Source: Psychrobacter piscatorii
Lineage (GTDB): Bacteria > Pseudomonadota > Gammaproteobacteria > Pseudomonadales > Moraxellaceae
DNA: 64,000 nt
Assembly: GCF_904846415.1 (NCBI RefSeq)
Contig: NZ_CAJHAR010000019.1
Span: 1 to 64,000, forward strand
Direction: 5' to 3'
The translations under genes and the position numbers were made by a program. Below the pieces are notes generated by a model. It saw only the letters and a program-made list of their open reading frames with translations, did not search any database and had not been told where the DNA came from. Below, one piece after another: positions 56,604 through 64,000 of this stretch. Position 1 is the stretch's first letter, and the number at the start of each line of letters is the position of its first letter.

Positions 56604-56676
56604 TTTGCACAGAACAGTACTATCACCCTGATTAAGGTATTCTGTGCGAGTACAGGAGCACGGTTTTTCGTGCAAA
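56604..56676. repeat. Cluster of nested inverted repeats
   Basis: Three overlapping inverted pairs: GCACAGAA (56607-56614) with TTCTGTGC (56640-56647); TTTGCAC (56604-56610) with GTGCAAA (56670-56676); and GCACG (56658-56662) with CGTGC (56669-56673). They could form a branched hairpin or recombinase sites. No T-run follows, so a simple terminator is unlikely. Confidence 0.55.
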
Positions 56677-56804
56677 TATGTCGAAGGACTCTATTGCCAA
56701 TAGCAAACAGCACTCTTACTTTTAATCTATATGAAGTTTATTCCTTCAAACGCCATATATATCAACAAAAAAATAGCTTACTCCCTCTTTCTCCACTATA
56801 CTAT

Positions 56805-56835
56805 AATTATCCCCAACCTTCACTTGGGGATAATT
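56805..56835. repeat. Perfect 12-bp inverted repeat upstream of the integrase gene
   Basis: AATTATCCCCAA (56805-56816) pairs exactly with TTGGGGATAATT (56824-56835) around a 7-base loop (CCTTCAC). There is no T-tract after it, so an operator or a recombination site is as likely as a terminator. Confidence 0.7.
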
Positions 56836-57035
56836 GTACCTAAAATACTTAATTTTAAAGGGTTTTATGTCTTAATAGATTAATAACCGTGTCCATTTCA
56901 GTGTCCAATAACTATCTATATTTTCCAAAAGATACTTTTTCAGAATTTATAAAGTATGTGCAAAGATTATTCTAAATCTCAGTATAGAGTTAATAGATTA
57001 ACATTCACAATTTACCTTGCTTATAAAGCTTACGG

Positions 57036-58313
57036 ATGTGCATTATGGCTGTCGACAATTTAAATGATATTAATATACTTGAATGCCGAGATAAAGATTA
57101 CTCGGTTAGTGTCTCAGGTATTGCGGGCCTAAGTATTCGTATTTATCCAAATGGTAAAAAAGAATATTACTTGAGGTACGCTCATCCGCATATCGATGGT
57201 AAGCGTCCTAGAATGATGCTAGGTAAGGTCGAAGAAATCAGTCTATATGAAGCTAAGCATAAAGCAGAAAGTATACTTAAGATGGTCGCACAAGGCTCTG
57301 ACCCTAAAGCTATCCATAAAAAAGAACAAGTCAATAAGTATGCTCATCTAAAGAACGCCACATTTTCTGAAATTACACAAGCGTGGCGAGACCACAAAAC
57401 ATCAAGTCGTAATCGTAGCAATTCTAGAAAGCGTGCGTTTAGTGAATCTACCCTTAAATTTTGGGATTTATGTCTAGGATATATGTGTCGCGAGATTGGC
57501 GACTTAAGAATGAACGATATCACGAGCGAGATGATATTAAGTGTGTGTGAGGCGATTCAGAATAATGAAAATCAAGCAACCTTCGTTGGTGCAAGCACTC
57601 GGCTTTATACTGAAAAAGTCTTCTCATTCGCTGTTGCAAGAGGATTATGCGATAGAAACATAGCTATTGATACGCGTGGCGAGCTCGCACCTGCCAGCTC
57701 AGGCAACCATTTACCAGCCATCACTAAGCCTGATCAGTTTGCCACTCTCCTGAACGATATGTCTAATTTTGAAGGTGCAAGTAAGATTACATTGGAAGCA
57801 ATGAACTTATTACCATATGTTTTTGTGCGTAGTATCGATTTGCGGTCTATGCGATGGCAAGATATAGATTGGGATAACAAGCTATGGGAGTTTTCTCCTA
57901 CTAAAGGCGAAGGTCGTGAGGATATGGTATCGCACTTAGTTGTACCTCTAGCCACTCAGGTTATTGAACGCTTACGAAGAATAAAAGCAATTACAGGTCA
58001 TAAAGAATATGTGTTTGCATCGATGCGTGCCTCAAGCAATAGCTATATTAGTAAAGCGACTCTAGTACAGATATTCCATAGGCTTGGATACAAAGATGTT
58101 CAGTGTGCTCATGGATTTCGAGCATCGGCCAAAACATTGCTTATGGAACAATCTGAACTACGTTACTCAGATATTGTGACTGAGCTGCAATTAGGACATC
58201 GAATAAAGGATACGCATGGTGGCGCTTATAACCGATTGGATGAAATCGATACTCGAATACTCATGATGCAAGATTGGGCTGACTATATAGATAAGCTGCG
58301 AGACTCTGTATGA
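57036..58313 (+). CDS. P4-type tyrosine recombinase / prophage integrase
   Basis: A 425-residue integrase with an N-terminal DUF4102 arm-binding domain (SVSGIAGLSIRIYPNGKKEYYLRYAHPHIDGKRPRM begins about residue 25, then MLGKVEEISLYEAKHKAE), a SAM-like core-binding domain and the catalytic domain. Catalytic residues are R265 (VRSIDLRSMRW), H359 and R362 (HGFRASA), H388 (LGHRIKD) and nucleophile Y398 (GGAYNR). All are present, so it should be active. P4-like integrases insert genomic islands, usually at tRNA or tmRNA genes. It precedes three further tyrosine recombinases on the same strand. A second ATG at 57045 is possible. Confidence 0.93.
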   Translation: MCIMAVDNLNDINILECRDKDYSVSVSGIAGLSIRIYPNGKKEYYLRYAHPHIDGKRPRMMLGKVEEISLYEAKHKAESILKMVAQGSDPKAIHKKEQVNKYAHLKNATFSEITQAWRDHKTSSRNRSNSRKRAFSESTLKFWDLCLGYMCREIGDLRMNDITSEMILSVCEAIQNNENQATFVGASTRLYTEKVFSFAVARGLCDRNIAIDTRGELAPASSGNHLPAITKPDQFATLLNDMSNFEGASKITLEAMNLLPYVFVRSIDLRSMRWQDIDWDNKLWEFSPTKGEGREDMVSHLVVPLATQVIERLRRIKAITGHKEYVFASMRASSNSYISKATLVQIFHRLGYKDVQCAHGFRASAKTLLMEQSELRYSDIVTELQLGHRIKDTHGGAYNRLDEIDTRILMMQDWADYIDKLRDSV

Positions 58314-58433
58314 AAACTACTTTAAGCTGATTATATCATTCAATTTTCATTGCTTTGTAGAGAGTATTAATATAATATTAAATCATAAGAGACACCTATA
58401 TAAAAGTTCATACATTCGTAGGATTTGATTCAA

Positions 58434-59714
58434 ATGCTGAAAATAAAATCTATTACTCTAAACAACTCAGCTCAGCTTAGTCTATTGTTTGATAGCACTA
58501 CTACACTTCCCTGCTTATATCCTATGCTTTATATTAATAGCTCATTGAAGTTTAAAAGTGAATCAACACAACAAGCTTACTTGCAGGGTATTAAGCAGTG
58601 GTACGAGTTCTGGGAAGAAAAACATAATCAGTCATTCTGCAAGTATTTCCGTGAACATAAATCTAACCCTAATTTGATGATTAAAGAAATAGACAGCTTT
58701 ATATTATATTTGGAAAATATGCGGGTAGTTGACCAAAAGCTAATTAGATTAGGGAGCAATCCTTCAATTAATTACAATACGCTTGCACATCGTTTGCGGG
58801 CTATCCTCAGCTATTTAAACTATTTATTAGATACCTTTAGTCAAGTACACGGTAAATCTATAAGCCCTCAAATAGCTAGATATAAATCTACACTTTCCCA
58901 AAAGTCTGATCTTGTCAAAAACTTGTCCTCTAATCACCATAAAGCCCATAAAAATGGGACAAACTTTAAAAGCCTTACAGAGGAAATAAAAGAAGCTCTA
59001 TATTCTATTATTTCGCCAAAAGCACTAGAACCTTTATTTAAGAGTAAGGAAGCGCAGTTAAGAAACTTTCTCATTGTACATCTGCTCTTAAACTACGGTT
59101 TGAGGACTGGCGAGCTGTTACTTTTAACTCTTAACTCAATTAAGACTGATTTAAAAACATGTAATACTTATCTCGTTATAACTGATACACAAGATAGAAC
59201 AGATAACCGTATATCGAAGCCGCAGATGAAAAACGTTCAATCCGTTCGAACCATATTATTAGAAAAACGTGATGCTCAATTTATTCACATGTATATCAAC
59301 AATATCAGATCTCAAGATTCTAAAAGCAACATGCTATTTCTGTCCTTACAAGCACCCTACGCGCCTCTTAGTAAATCAGGTCTTAAAAAGCTCATAGCTA
59401 CGATAAATGAGAAGATGAAAAGTGATTATCCTCAGTTCTTTGACAAGAGATATGTAGATTCAATTGATAAAATTTCAGCTCATATTCTTCGTCATACATG
59501 GGCGTATATGATGCTTAAACATAGTTATCAATCATATTTGGACAGTTACAACAAGGCGCAGGCAATGGAGAATGCTATTGAAAGTTTAAGAAAGATGGCA
59601 GGGTGGTCACTCAACAGTACTATGCCATACTTATATGCTAGCCGATTTATCTCGGAAAATGCTAACTTATCTAATATACATCGAATTACAAAAGTGGGTG
59701 CACACTATGACTAA
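58434..59714 (+). CDS. Tyrosine recombinase 1 of a three-recombinase operon
   Basis: A 426-residue phage-integrase-type recombinase. The catalytic set is R224 (YGLRTGELL), H350 and R353 (HILRHTW) and tyrosine in STMPYLYASR (Y399 most likely, Y401 possible); Trp in MAGWSLNST takes the place of the second His. The start is the ATG at 58434, with AGGA about 9 bases upstream; the open frame extends to a TTG three codons earlier. The last 8 bases overlap the next gene (ATG within its stop region), which indicates translational coupling. It sits 120 bases after the P4-type integrase. I place it with the RIT/Tn554-style recombinase groups, without being able to name the exact family. Confidence 0.85.
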   Translation: MLKIKSITLNNSAQLSLLFDSTTTLPCLYPMLYINSSLKFKSESTQQAYLQGIKQWYEFWEEKHNQSFCKYFREHKSNPNLMIKEIDSFILYLENMRVVDQKLIRLGSNPSINYNTLAHRLRAILSYLNYLLDTFSQVHGKSISPQIARYKSTLSQKSDLVKNLSSNHHKAHKNGTNFKSLTEEIKEALYSIISPKALEPLFKSKEAQLRNFLIVHLLLNYGLRTGELLLLTLNSIKTDLKTCNTYLVITDTQDRTDNRISKPQMKNVQSVRTILLEKRDAQFIHMYINNIRSQDSKSNMLFLSLQAPYAPLSKSGLKKLIATINEKMKSDYPQFFDKRYVDSIDKISAHILRHTWAYMMLKHSYQSYLDSYNKAQAMENAIESLRKMAGWSLNSTMPYLYASRFISENANLSNIHRITKVGAHYD

Positions 59715-61290
59715 TAATTTAGCACTAGAGTTTCCTAACTACTCGAGTCATCGTTTATTTTCTGAGGCTCAGATAAGTAAAATTGAAAGTCTACATATTC
59801 CTACTATAATTCGATTTATGCTTGCTGATAGATATGAAACGAAATTTATCAATTCTACCTCAAGTACTTGGGAGTTTTTCTACTCCGGTAGAAAAGAGTA
59901 CATAGACTTTACTGAAGAAAATTATCTAGATAAGCATGAGATTAAGTTATTAAAGTTCTTTTTAGCTTACTACTCCCAAATTAATAGCCCTGCTTATTTA
60001 TCAAGATACTTTAAACAAGTCAGGTCTAAATTTCATAAGTTAATAAAAAGCAACAACTCTTTTAGTTATCTAAGTTTCAAAGAAGTGCTTTTAGATTTAG
60101 CCGTAGATGAATCTAAATATAGAGAATACTATACATTAAAGAACTTTGTCAGATTATTGATAGCTGAAGGTTTTGAAGAATTTAGTGAAGAAGATGAGCT
60201 TGATCTTGAAATACTAGAAAGACCAAAATCTTTTAACTCAAAATTGTTCTATCAAGAGGTTGAGGATCCTATTAGTAAGCCTACGATCACAATGATACAA
60301 AATGGCTTCGCAAAACTAAATTCAGAAATTGGTGAGGGGCAATCAATAGTAGACAATGTTATTAAAGATGCTTCTATCCTTGGTCTTATCTACGTAACTG
60401 GTATGAGACCCGTCCAATTATCTAAGCTTTCTGTTGAAGATATAAAGATAGATACATACACGAAAGAAGGCGAAAATATGCGTTACAGCATACTTGTACC
60501 TTATGCCAAACAAGGGCGATTCAACCATGCTAAGATTTCGATAAAACTACCTGAAGAAATCGCTAAAGTTATTTTGCAATATATCAAACAGTTCAAACTA
60601 CCTATAAAACATCAGCTTTTTGATTTAGGTAATTATGCAGTGACTTACTGTACTACCGCCATCAATGAGCAACTTTTTGATTTCTCACCGCAGGAATATA
60701 AAAGCCAAGTTTTAAATGGTGAACTAATTCGAATTAGATATACAAGCTCTCAATTTCGCCATCATGTGGCTTATTCAATGGCACTATCGGGATCAAGTGC
60801 TGAAGATATTGCGTATATCTTAGGACACTCGTCGTTAGTTACAGCTAGACATTATATTTTTTCATCACCTAATCTTGCTCAAATTCGAGCCATAGCACTC
60901 GGTAGAAACCCTGTTTATCAGCAAATGATAGCCATGCTAATGACTGGCGATATCATTACCCCTGAACAAGACCACGGAGAAAATATAACAGGATTCGTTA
61001 ATCATAAAATCCACAGCAATATAGGTAAGTGTAGCTACAAAGCTGGCTGTTTCCTTGAACCTGTCCGTAGTTGCTATGGATGTGTCTATTTTCATCCTTA
61101 TGAACATGGTAATCATAAAGAGGTTTTAGAATGCGTTCAAGATGAACTAGAATCTATCGTCCATATCTCCGATGCTGTTTATAGCTCCTCAAACCCAGTC
61201 ATTGCTATTCACGAAGCGACTAAATTTGAAATAGAATCAGTCATTAAGCGCTGTAAGTTAAGTAGTGAGGTGAAAAATGCAAATGAATAG
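59707..61290 (+). CDS. Tyrosine recombinase 2, with C-terminal cysteine cluster
   Basis: A 527-residue recombinase. Catalytic residues seen are R234 (TGMRPVQLS), R351 (SQFRHHVAYSM), H374 (LGHSSLVTARHY) and nucleophile Y383. The position of the His in the usual HxxR is Ser348, so it departs from the canonical active site. A C-terminal extension of about 145 residues holds four cysteines (C442, C448, C456, C459) in a zinc-finger-like arrangement. The start at 59707 overlaps recombinase 1 by 8 bases; the longer frame to 59635 is unlikely. Its gene overlaps the next one by 14 bases. Confidence 0.85.
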   Translation: MTNNLALEFPNYSSHRLFSEAQISKIESLHIPTIIRFMLADRYETKFINSTSSTWEFFYSGRKEYIDFTEENYLDKHEIKLLKFFLAYYSQINSPAYLSRYFKQVRSKFHKLIKSNNSFSYLSFKEVLLDLAVDESKYREYYTLKNFVRLLIAEGFEEFSEEDELDLEILERPKSFNSKLFYQEVEDPISKPTITMIQNGFAKLNSEIGEGQSIVDNVIKDASILGLIYVTGMRPVQLSKLSVEDIKIDTYTKEGENMRYSILVPYAKQGRFNHAKISIKLPEEIAKVILQYIKQFKLPIKHQLFDLGNYAVTYCTTAINEQLFDFSPQEYKSQVLNGELIRIRYTSSQFRHHVAYSMALSGSSAEDIAYILGHSSLVTARHYIFSSPNLAQIRAIALGRNPVYQQMIAMLMTGDIITPEQDHGENITGFVNHKIHSNIGKCSYKAGCFLEPVRSCYGCVYFHPYEHGNHKEVLECVQDELESIVHISDAVYSSSNPVIAIHEATKFEIESVIKRCKLSSEVKNANE

Positions 61291-63625
61291 TTATGATAAG
61301 TTCATTGATGAGCAAAAAGAGTATTTTGAAAATAGCTTATACCAACCCAATGATGCTTTATGGGAAGATAGTGCTTGGTTAAGGACCGGTGTGGGTTCAA
61401 GCTGGCTACTCTCGAGAGGCAAGTCAAGTATCAGCTTCAATTCGATAAACAGAGCAAAAGGGCTGTCAAATATAAATATATCTGAAGATTATCAACAATT
61501 TTGTAAAGCAATGCTAGTGTACAGCTATCGCCAAGCTAACGGTAAGGTTTCACCACAAAAGCTTGTTGCTGAACTTTTAGTGTTAAAGCGTTGGTTCTAT
61601 TCCCTAAAAGAAATTACATATGACACTCATCCTACAAAGCTATCGACAGAAATTCTTAACCATGCCTACTATTTGTTAAAGAATAATAGTAGTGCTACTA
61701 ACCTTCCAGACCATGTCGGAACATTCAAAAGGCTACAAGATGTAGTAAATAAATATGGATTCACTTCTAAGAAGCTAGAGTTTGAAGTTGATTTAAAATA
61801 TATTAACAAGCAGAACAGAACACAGAAAGCAAGAACAACTAAAGAGCTTCTTGAAGATAAAAATATCGATGAAAATAAGATAAATGTAGAAAAATTAATC
61901 TCGATTCAGACTTTTATAAATATTGCTTCGCTAAAAAACCTTTGTCAAAGTGAAGGCGAAAAAATACTCTTAAACTCGTTATTTTTATCTATCATAACAG
62001 GGTTTCGATCGACTGAAACGATAATGCTGAAGAAAGACTGTTTAATTGAAAGACCTATCTTGGATCCACAGACCAATGAGCCTATAAGTATCAATGGCAA
62101 GGTACAATCCATGCTTGGTATACGCTATTATGGCGCAAAAGGGGCTGGCAAGAGAATTCACTGGGTTGAGCCGTCTTCGATTACGCTTGTTAAAAGCATT
62201 ATACAAAATACCTTGGAGCTTACCGAGCAGTATCGAAAGCACCTAATTTATTTGAGACAGAAAAATTTAAAAGACTTTCTTCCTAAAGGTATTGATGATA
62301 TTTCTGATGACTTGATCGAGCTAGACGACTTAACTGACCATTTGTTTATCTCAAAAAAACAGACAAGAGGTCGTGGTGGCCAAAGAGATGCAATATTAAG
62401 TACATTTAAGAATGCTCAAGTAAAACCTGACAAGGTAAGTCCTGATGGCACAGGTGAGCTGAAATTCTATAGTAAAGAGACATTGAATAAATTCATTGTA
62501 TCAATAGCGAATTATGATGCCGAAGAACCTATAAATAAAAAATTTGAGTTTGAGGGTAAGCTAGTTAACATTCCCTATGAAGACTTATTATTTATTGTTC
62601 AACATGGTAGCACTACTCTATCTCGAAGTCTGATAAATAAAACAAATATTACAACCCTAGATAACCGTGTCATAAATAATTTCTTAGGCACAGGTAACAA
62701 TAAATCAGTATTTGAAAAATATAATCTAAAAGATAGTGACAATCAAATCTCTAAAATATCAAGCCATATTCCTCGGCATAATATTAATACGTTCTTAGCT
62801 ATTGCTGAAATTCTAGATCACTTACAAGCTATGCTAATGGGGCGTGTTGATATTGAACAAAACAAACATTATCAGCATTTGAGTATTAAGCAAATCAGCC
62901 AAAATGCTAGTTTGACTAGTAACAGTAATCAATTCCGAACCTCCAATGAGTTAATGGCAGTTTCAGAAGAGCCTATGCGTTCTTTAAAGAATAATATAAA
63001 AAGTCCAATTGATGACGTCTTAGAGTATGGTTTGATGCTATTTAGCAACGATAAAGATCTAGAAAACAATCTGAAAAATAACCTGCATACTTTTGATAAC
63101 GCTAATGAAGTGTCGAATTTTATCGAACAATCTATGGGAGATGGTTACTTTGACGATATTGCTAAAGCTTTTAATGAAATAGCTCCTACAGAGCCAGACA
63201 AGGCAAAAGAACTCATAGATACCCATGCCTACTTACATCCCCTACCCTTTGGCTCGTGTATGCGTAATATAGCGGCTCACGGTTGTCCCAAGCGACTAGC
63301 GTGCCAGTCAGGTGCGTCCTGTGTCAATTTTACGGTGACAGGCCGTTTGGGCGAACTTGAAAATTTAAGACTTACTAAAGATAGACTGACTGATCAAGCT
63401 AAAAGCTTAGCTGATAATTCTGAATTTACACTAAGGATAAAAAAGCAAATTCAGAACCTTGAGGGTTTCGAACAAAAAATTATGGTCGGCTACAGTAATA
63501 AAACTCCTGTAAATATATATAGTGCAATAGATACTGAGCATTCCCAGCCAAAGACACTTGCTGAACTATTTTCACTAGAATACGAAAAGATAAAAGCTAA
63601 TGATGAGGAAGAAAGCAAATGTTAA
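61277..63625 (+). CDS. Tyrosine recombinase 3, very large, with C-terminal cysteine cluster
   Basis: A 782-residue protein. The catalytic residues are R244 (TGFRSTETIM), H497 and R500 (SSHIPRHNI) and probably Y532 (NKHYQHLS). The spacing from R to H is about 250 residues, larger than in ordinary recombinases, because of an insertion between them (RGRGGQRDAIL near 365-375 lies in it). The C-terminus carries C661, C670, C676 and C682 (CMRNIAAHGCPKRLAC). GAGG is 6 bases before the ATG; a second ATG lies at 61283. Similar to large TnpB-like recombinases of Tn554-type elements in having an oversized second or third subunit, but this relationship is inferred. It overlaps the next ORF by 7 bases. 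Confidence 0.8.
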   Translation: MQMNSYDKFIDEQKEYFENSLYQPNDALWEDSAWLRTGVGSSWLLSRGKSSISFNSINRAKGLSNINISEDYQQFCKAMLVYSYRQANGKVSPQKLVAELLVLKRWFYSLKEITYDTHPTKLSTEILNHAYYLLKNNSSATNLPDHVGTFKRLQDVVNKYGFTSKKLEFEVDLKYINKQNRTQKARTTKELLEDKNIDENKINVEKLISIQTFINIASLKNLCQSEGEKILLNSLFLSIITGFRSTETIMLKKDCLIERPILDPQTNEPISINGKVQSMLGIRYYGAKGAGKRIHWVEPSSITLVKSIIQNTLELTEQYRKHLIYLRQKNLKDFLPKGIDDISDDLIELDDLTDHLFISKKQTRGRGGQRDAILSTFKNAQVKPDKVSPDGTGELKFYSKETLNKFIVSIANYDAEEPINKKFEFEGKLVNIPYEDLLFIVQHGSTTLSRSLINKTNITTLDNRVINNFLGTGNNKSVFEKYNLKDSDNQISKISSHIPRHNINTFLAIAEILDHLQAMLMGRVDIEQNKHYQHLSIKQISQNASLTSNSNQFRTSNELMAVSEEPMRSLKNNIKSPIDDVLEYGLMLFSNDKDLENNLKNNLHTFDNANEVSNFIEQSMGDGYFDDIAKAFNEIAPTEPDKAKELIDTHAYLHPLPFGSCMRNIAAHGCPKRLACQSGASCVNFTVTGRLGELENLRLTKDRLTDQAKSLADNSEFTLRIKKQIQNLEGFEQKIMVGYSNKTPVNIYSAIDTEHSQPKTLAELFSLEYEKIKANDEEESKC

Positions 63626-64000
63626 GAGGTAGTGAGCTTAATGAAGCTATCGAGAACGAGCTTAAAGAAATGGTACAAGAAGGCATTAAAAAGGCCCCTA
63701 TTTCAAATACTGCTCTACATAAGAGACTAATTGCCAAAGGGCATATTAAAGGGGGTCTGAGTACGCTTAGCACTAAAGAACGTAAAGCATTAATTCAAAA
63801 ATACACCATGGAGCAGCTCTTACCATTGAACTTGAATGAAAAAGAAGAGCAGCTATACGTCAATAAAAAGACACGTCAAGCTCTTCTTGACACCAATAAA
63901 GGATTAAAAGAGAGGATAGCTGAACTTGAAGATGAGCTGAATCAAAATACTGTTACCCTCGTAGAAATTATTAATCAAGTAAAGTTGAAAACTAATCTTG
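63619..64000 (+). CDS. Small coiled-coil protein of the recombinase operon (cut by window end)
   Basis: The frame runs open from the ATG at 63619 to the window edge (127 codons without stop), so the 3' end is missing. The start overlaps the stop of recombinase 3 (ATGTTAA), so it is coupled. The N-terminal part (LNEAIENELKEMVQEGIKKAPISNTALHKRLIAKG) looks helical. After about residue 85 a heptad-like Leu/Glu/Lys-rich stretch (NKGLKERIAELEDELNQN) predicts a coiled coil. Tn554-type elements carry a small accessory gene, tnpC, after tnpA and tnpB; by position and features this is the likely counterpart, though I recognise no sequence motif. Confidence 0.7.
   Translation, partial: MLRGSELNEAIENELKEMVQEGIKKAPISNTALHKRLIAKGHIKGGLSTLSTKERKALIQKYTMEQLLPLNLNEKEEQLYVNKKTRQALLDTNKGLKERIAELEDELNQNTVTLVEIINQVKLKTNL

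Larger units (their letters stand above)
55737..57035. other. Gene-free stretch at the border of the integrase island
   Basis: This 1.3-kb, A+T-rich stretch has stop codons in all frames and no RNA gene I can recognise. It shows a run of inverted repeats at 56604-56676 and a perfect 12-bp one at 56805-56835 (both listed). The 84-codon frame at 56589-56843 has no known relatives to my eye and is not called. It may hold the left attachment site of the island and promoters for the integrase, or decayed genes. No tRNA 3' end was recognised, although P4-type integrases often insert there. Confidence 0.45.

Noticed and set aside
56589..56843. 84-residue frame in the gene-free stretch
   Set aside because: It includes the inverted repeats, has no ribosome-binding site and looks unlike a protein; it is treated as non-coding.
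1..64000. CRISPR arrays, rRNA and tRNA genes
   Set aside because: No regularly spaced repeats and no rRNA-like or complete cloverleaf segments were found by reading both strands. A tRNAscan/Infernal run would be decisive.

Overview
The window looks like the chromosome of a gammaproteobacterium of the family Moraxellaceae, most probably Psychrobacter. This rests on gene content and on the resemblance of the proteins to families I know from that group (a 180-kDa NAD-dependent glutamate dehydrogenase, a compact cys cluster, an IS256-type element, moderate G+C). It was not tested by any search.

Layout. 1-2.6 kb: a LysR-type regulator gene cut in two by a complete IS256-family element with an 8-bp target duplication. 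2.6-8.2 kb: housekeeping genes (argD, yacG, a TrmB-like methyltransferase, an ABC1/UbiB-family kinase, purD). 8.6-19.1 kb: the large glutamate dehydrogenase, then sbcD-sbcC on the opposite strand. 19.3-33.0 kb: a sulfate-assimilation island. It holds siroheme synthase (cysG), PAPS reductase (cysH), a DUF934 protein, sulfite reductase (cysI), ATP sulfurylase (sat), two tandem sulfate-binding lipoproteins and the cysTWA transporter, so uptake, activation, reduction and the siroheme cofactor are all present. 33.2-35.4 kb: an ArsR-type regulator and an iron-storage group (bfd with a candidate Fur box, then two bacterioferritin genes with complementary active sites).

35.5-46.0 kb: unlinked genes (MFS exporter, YghU-type GST, DUF1176 protein, DEAD-box helicase behind a long leader, DUF819 membrane protein, UvrA2-type ABC ATPase). 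46.0-50.1 kb: an Anbu cluster of proteasome-like protease, transglutaminase-like protease and a fused circularly permuted ATP-grasp/alpha-E protein. 50.3-55.7 kb: SGNH esterase lipoprotein, a small membrane protein, an M28 peptidase fused to an autotransporter-like barrel, mtfA and two exported proteins of unknown function.

55.7-64.0 kb: 1.3 kb without recognisable genes, carrying several inverted repeats. Next come a P4-type integrase and a tightly overlapping operon of three different tyrosine recombinases plus a coiled-coil ORF cut by the window end. This is visibly A+T-richer than the rest and looks like the left end of a mobile island. It is the most interesting part of the window, followed by the Anbu cluster and the bacterioferritin pair.

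No rRNA, tRNA or CRISPR array was recognised. Most gene ends carry clear Rho-independent hairpins.
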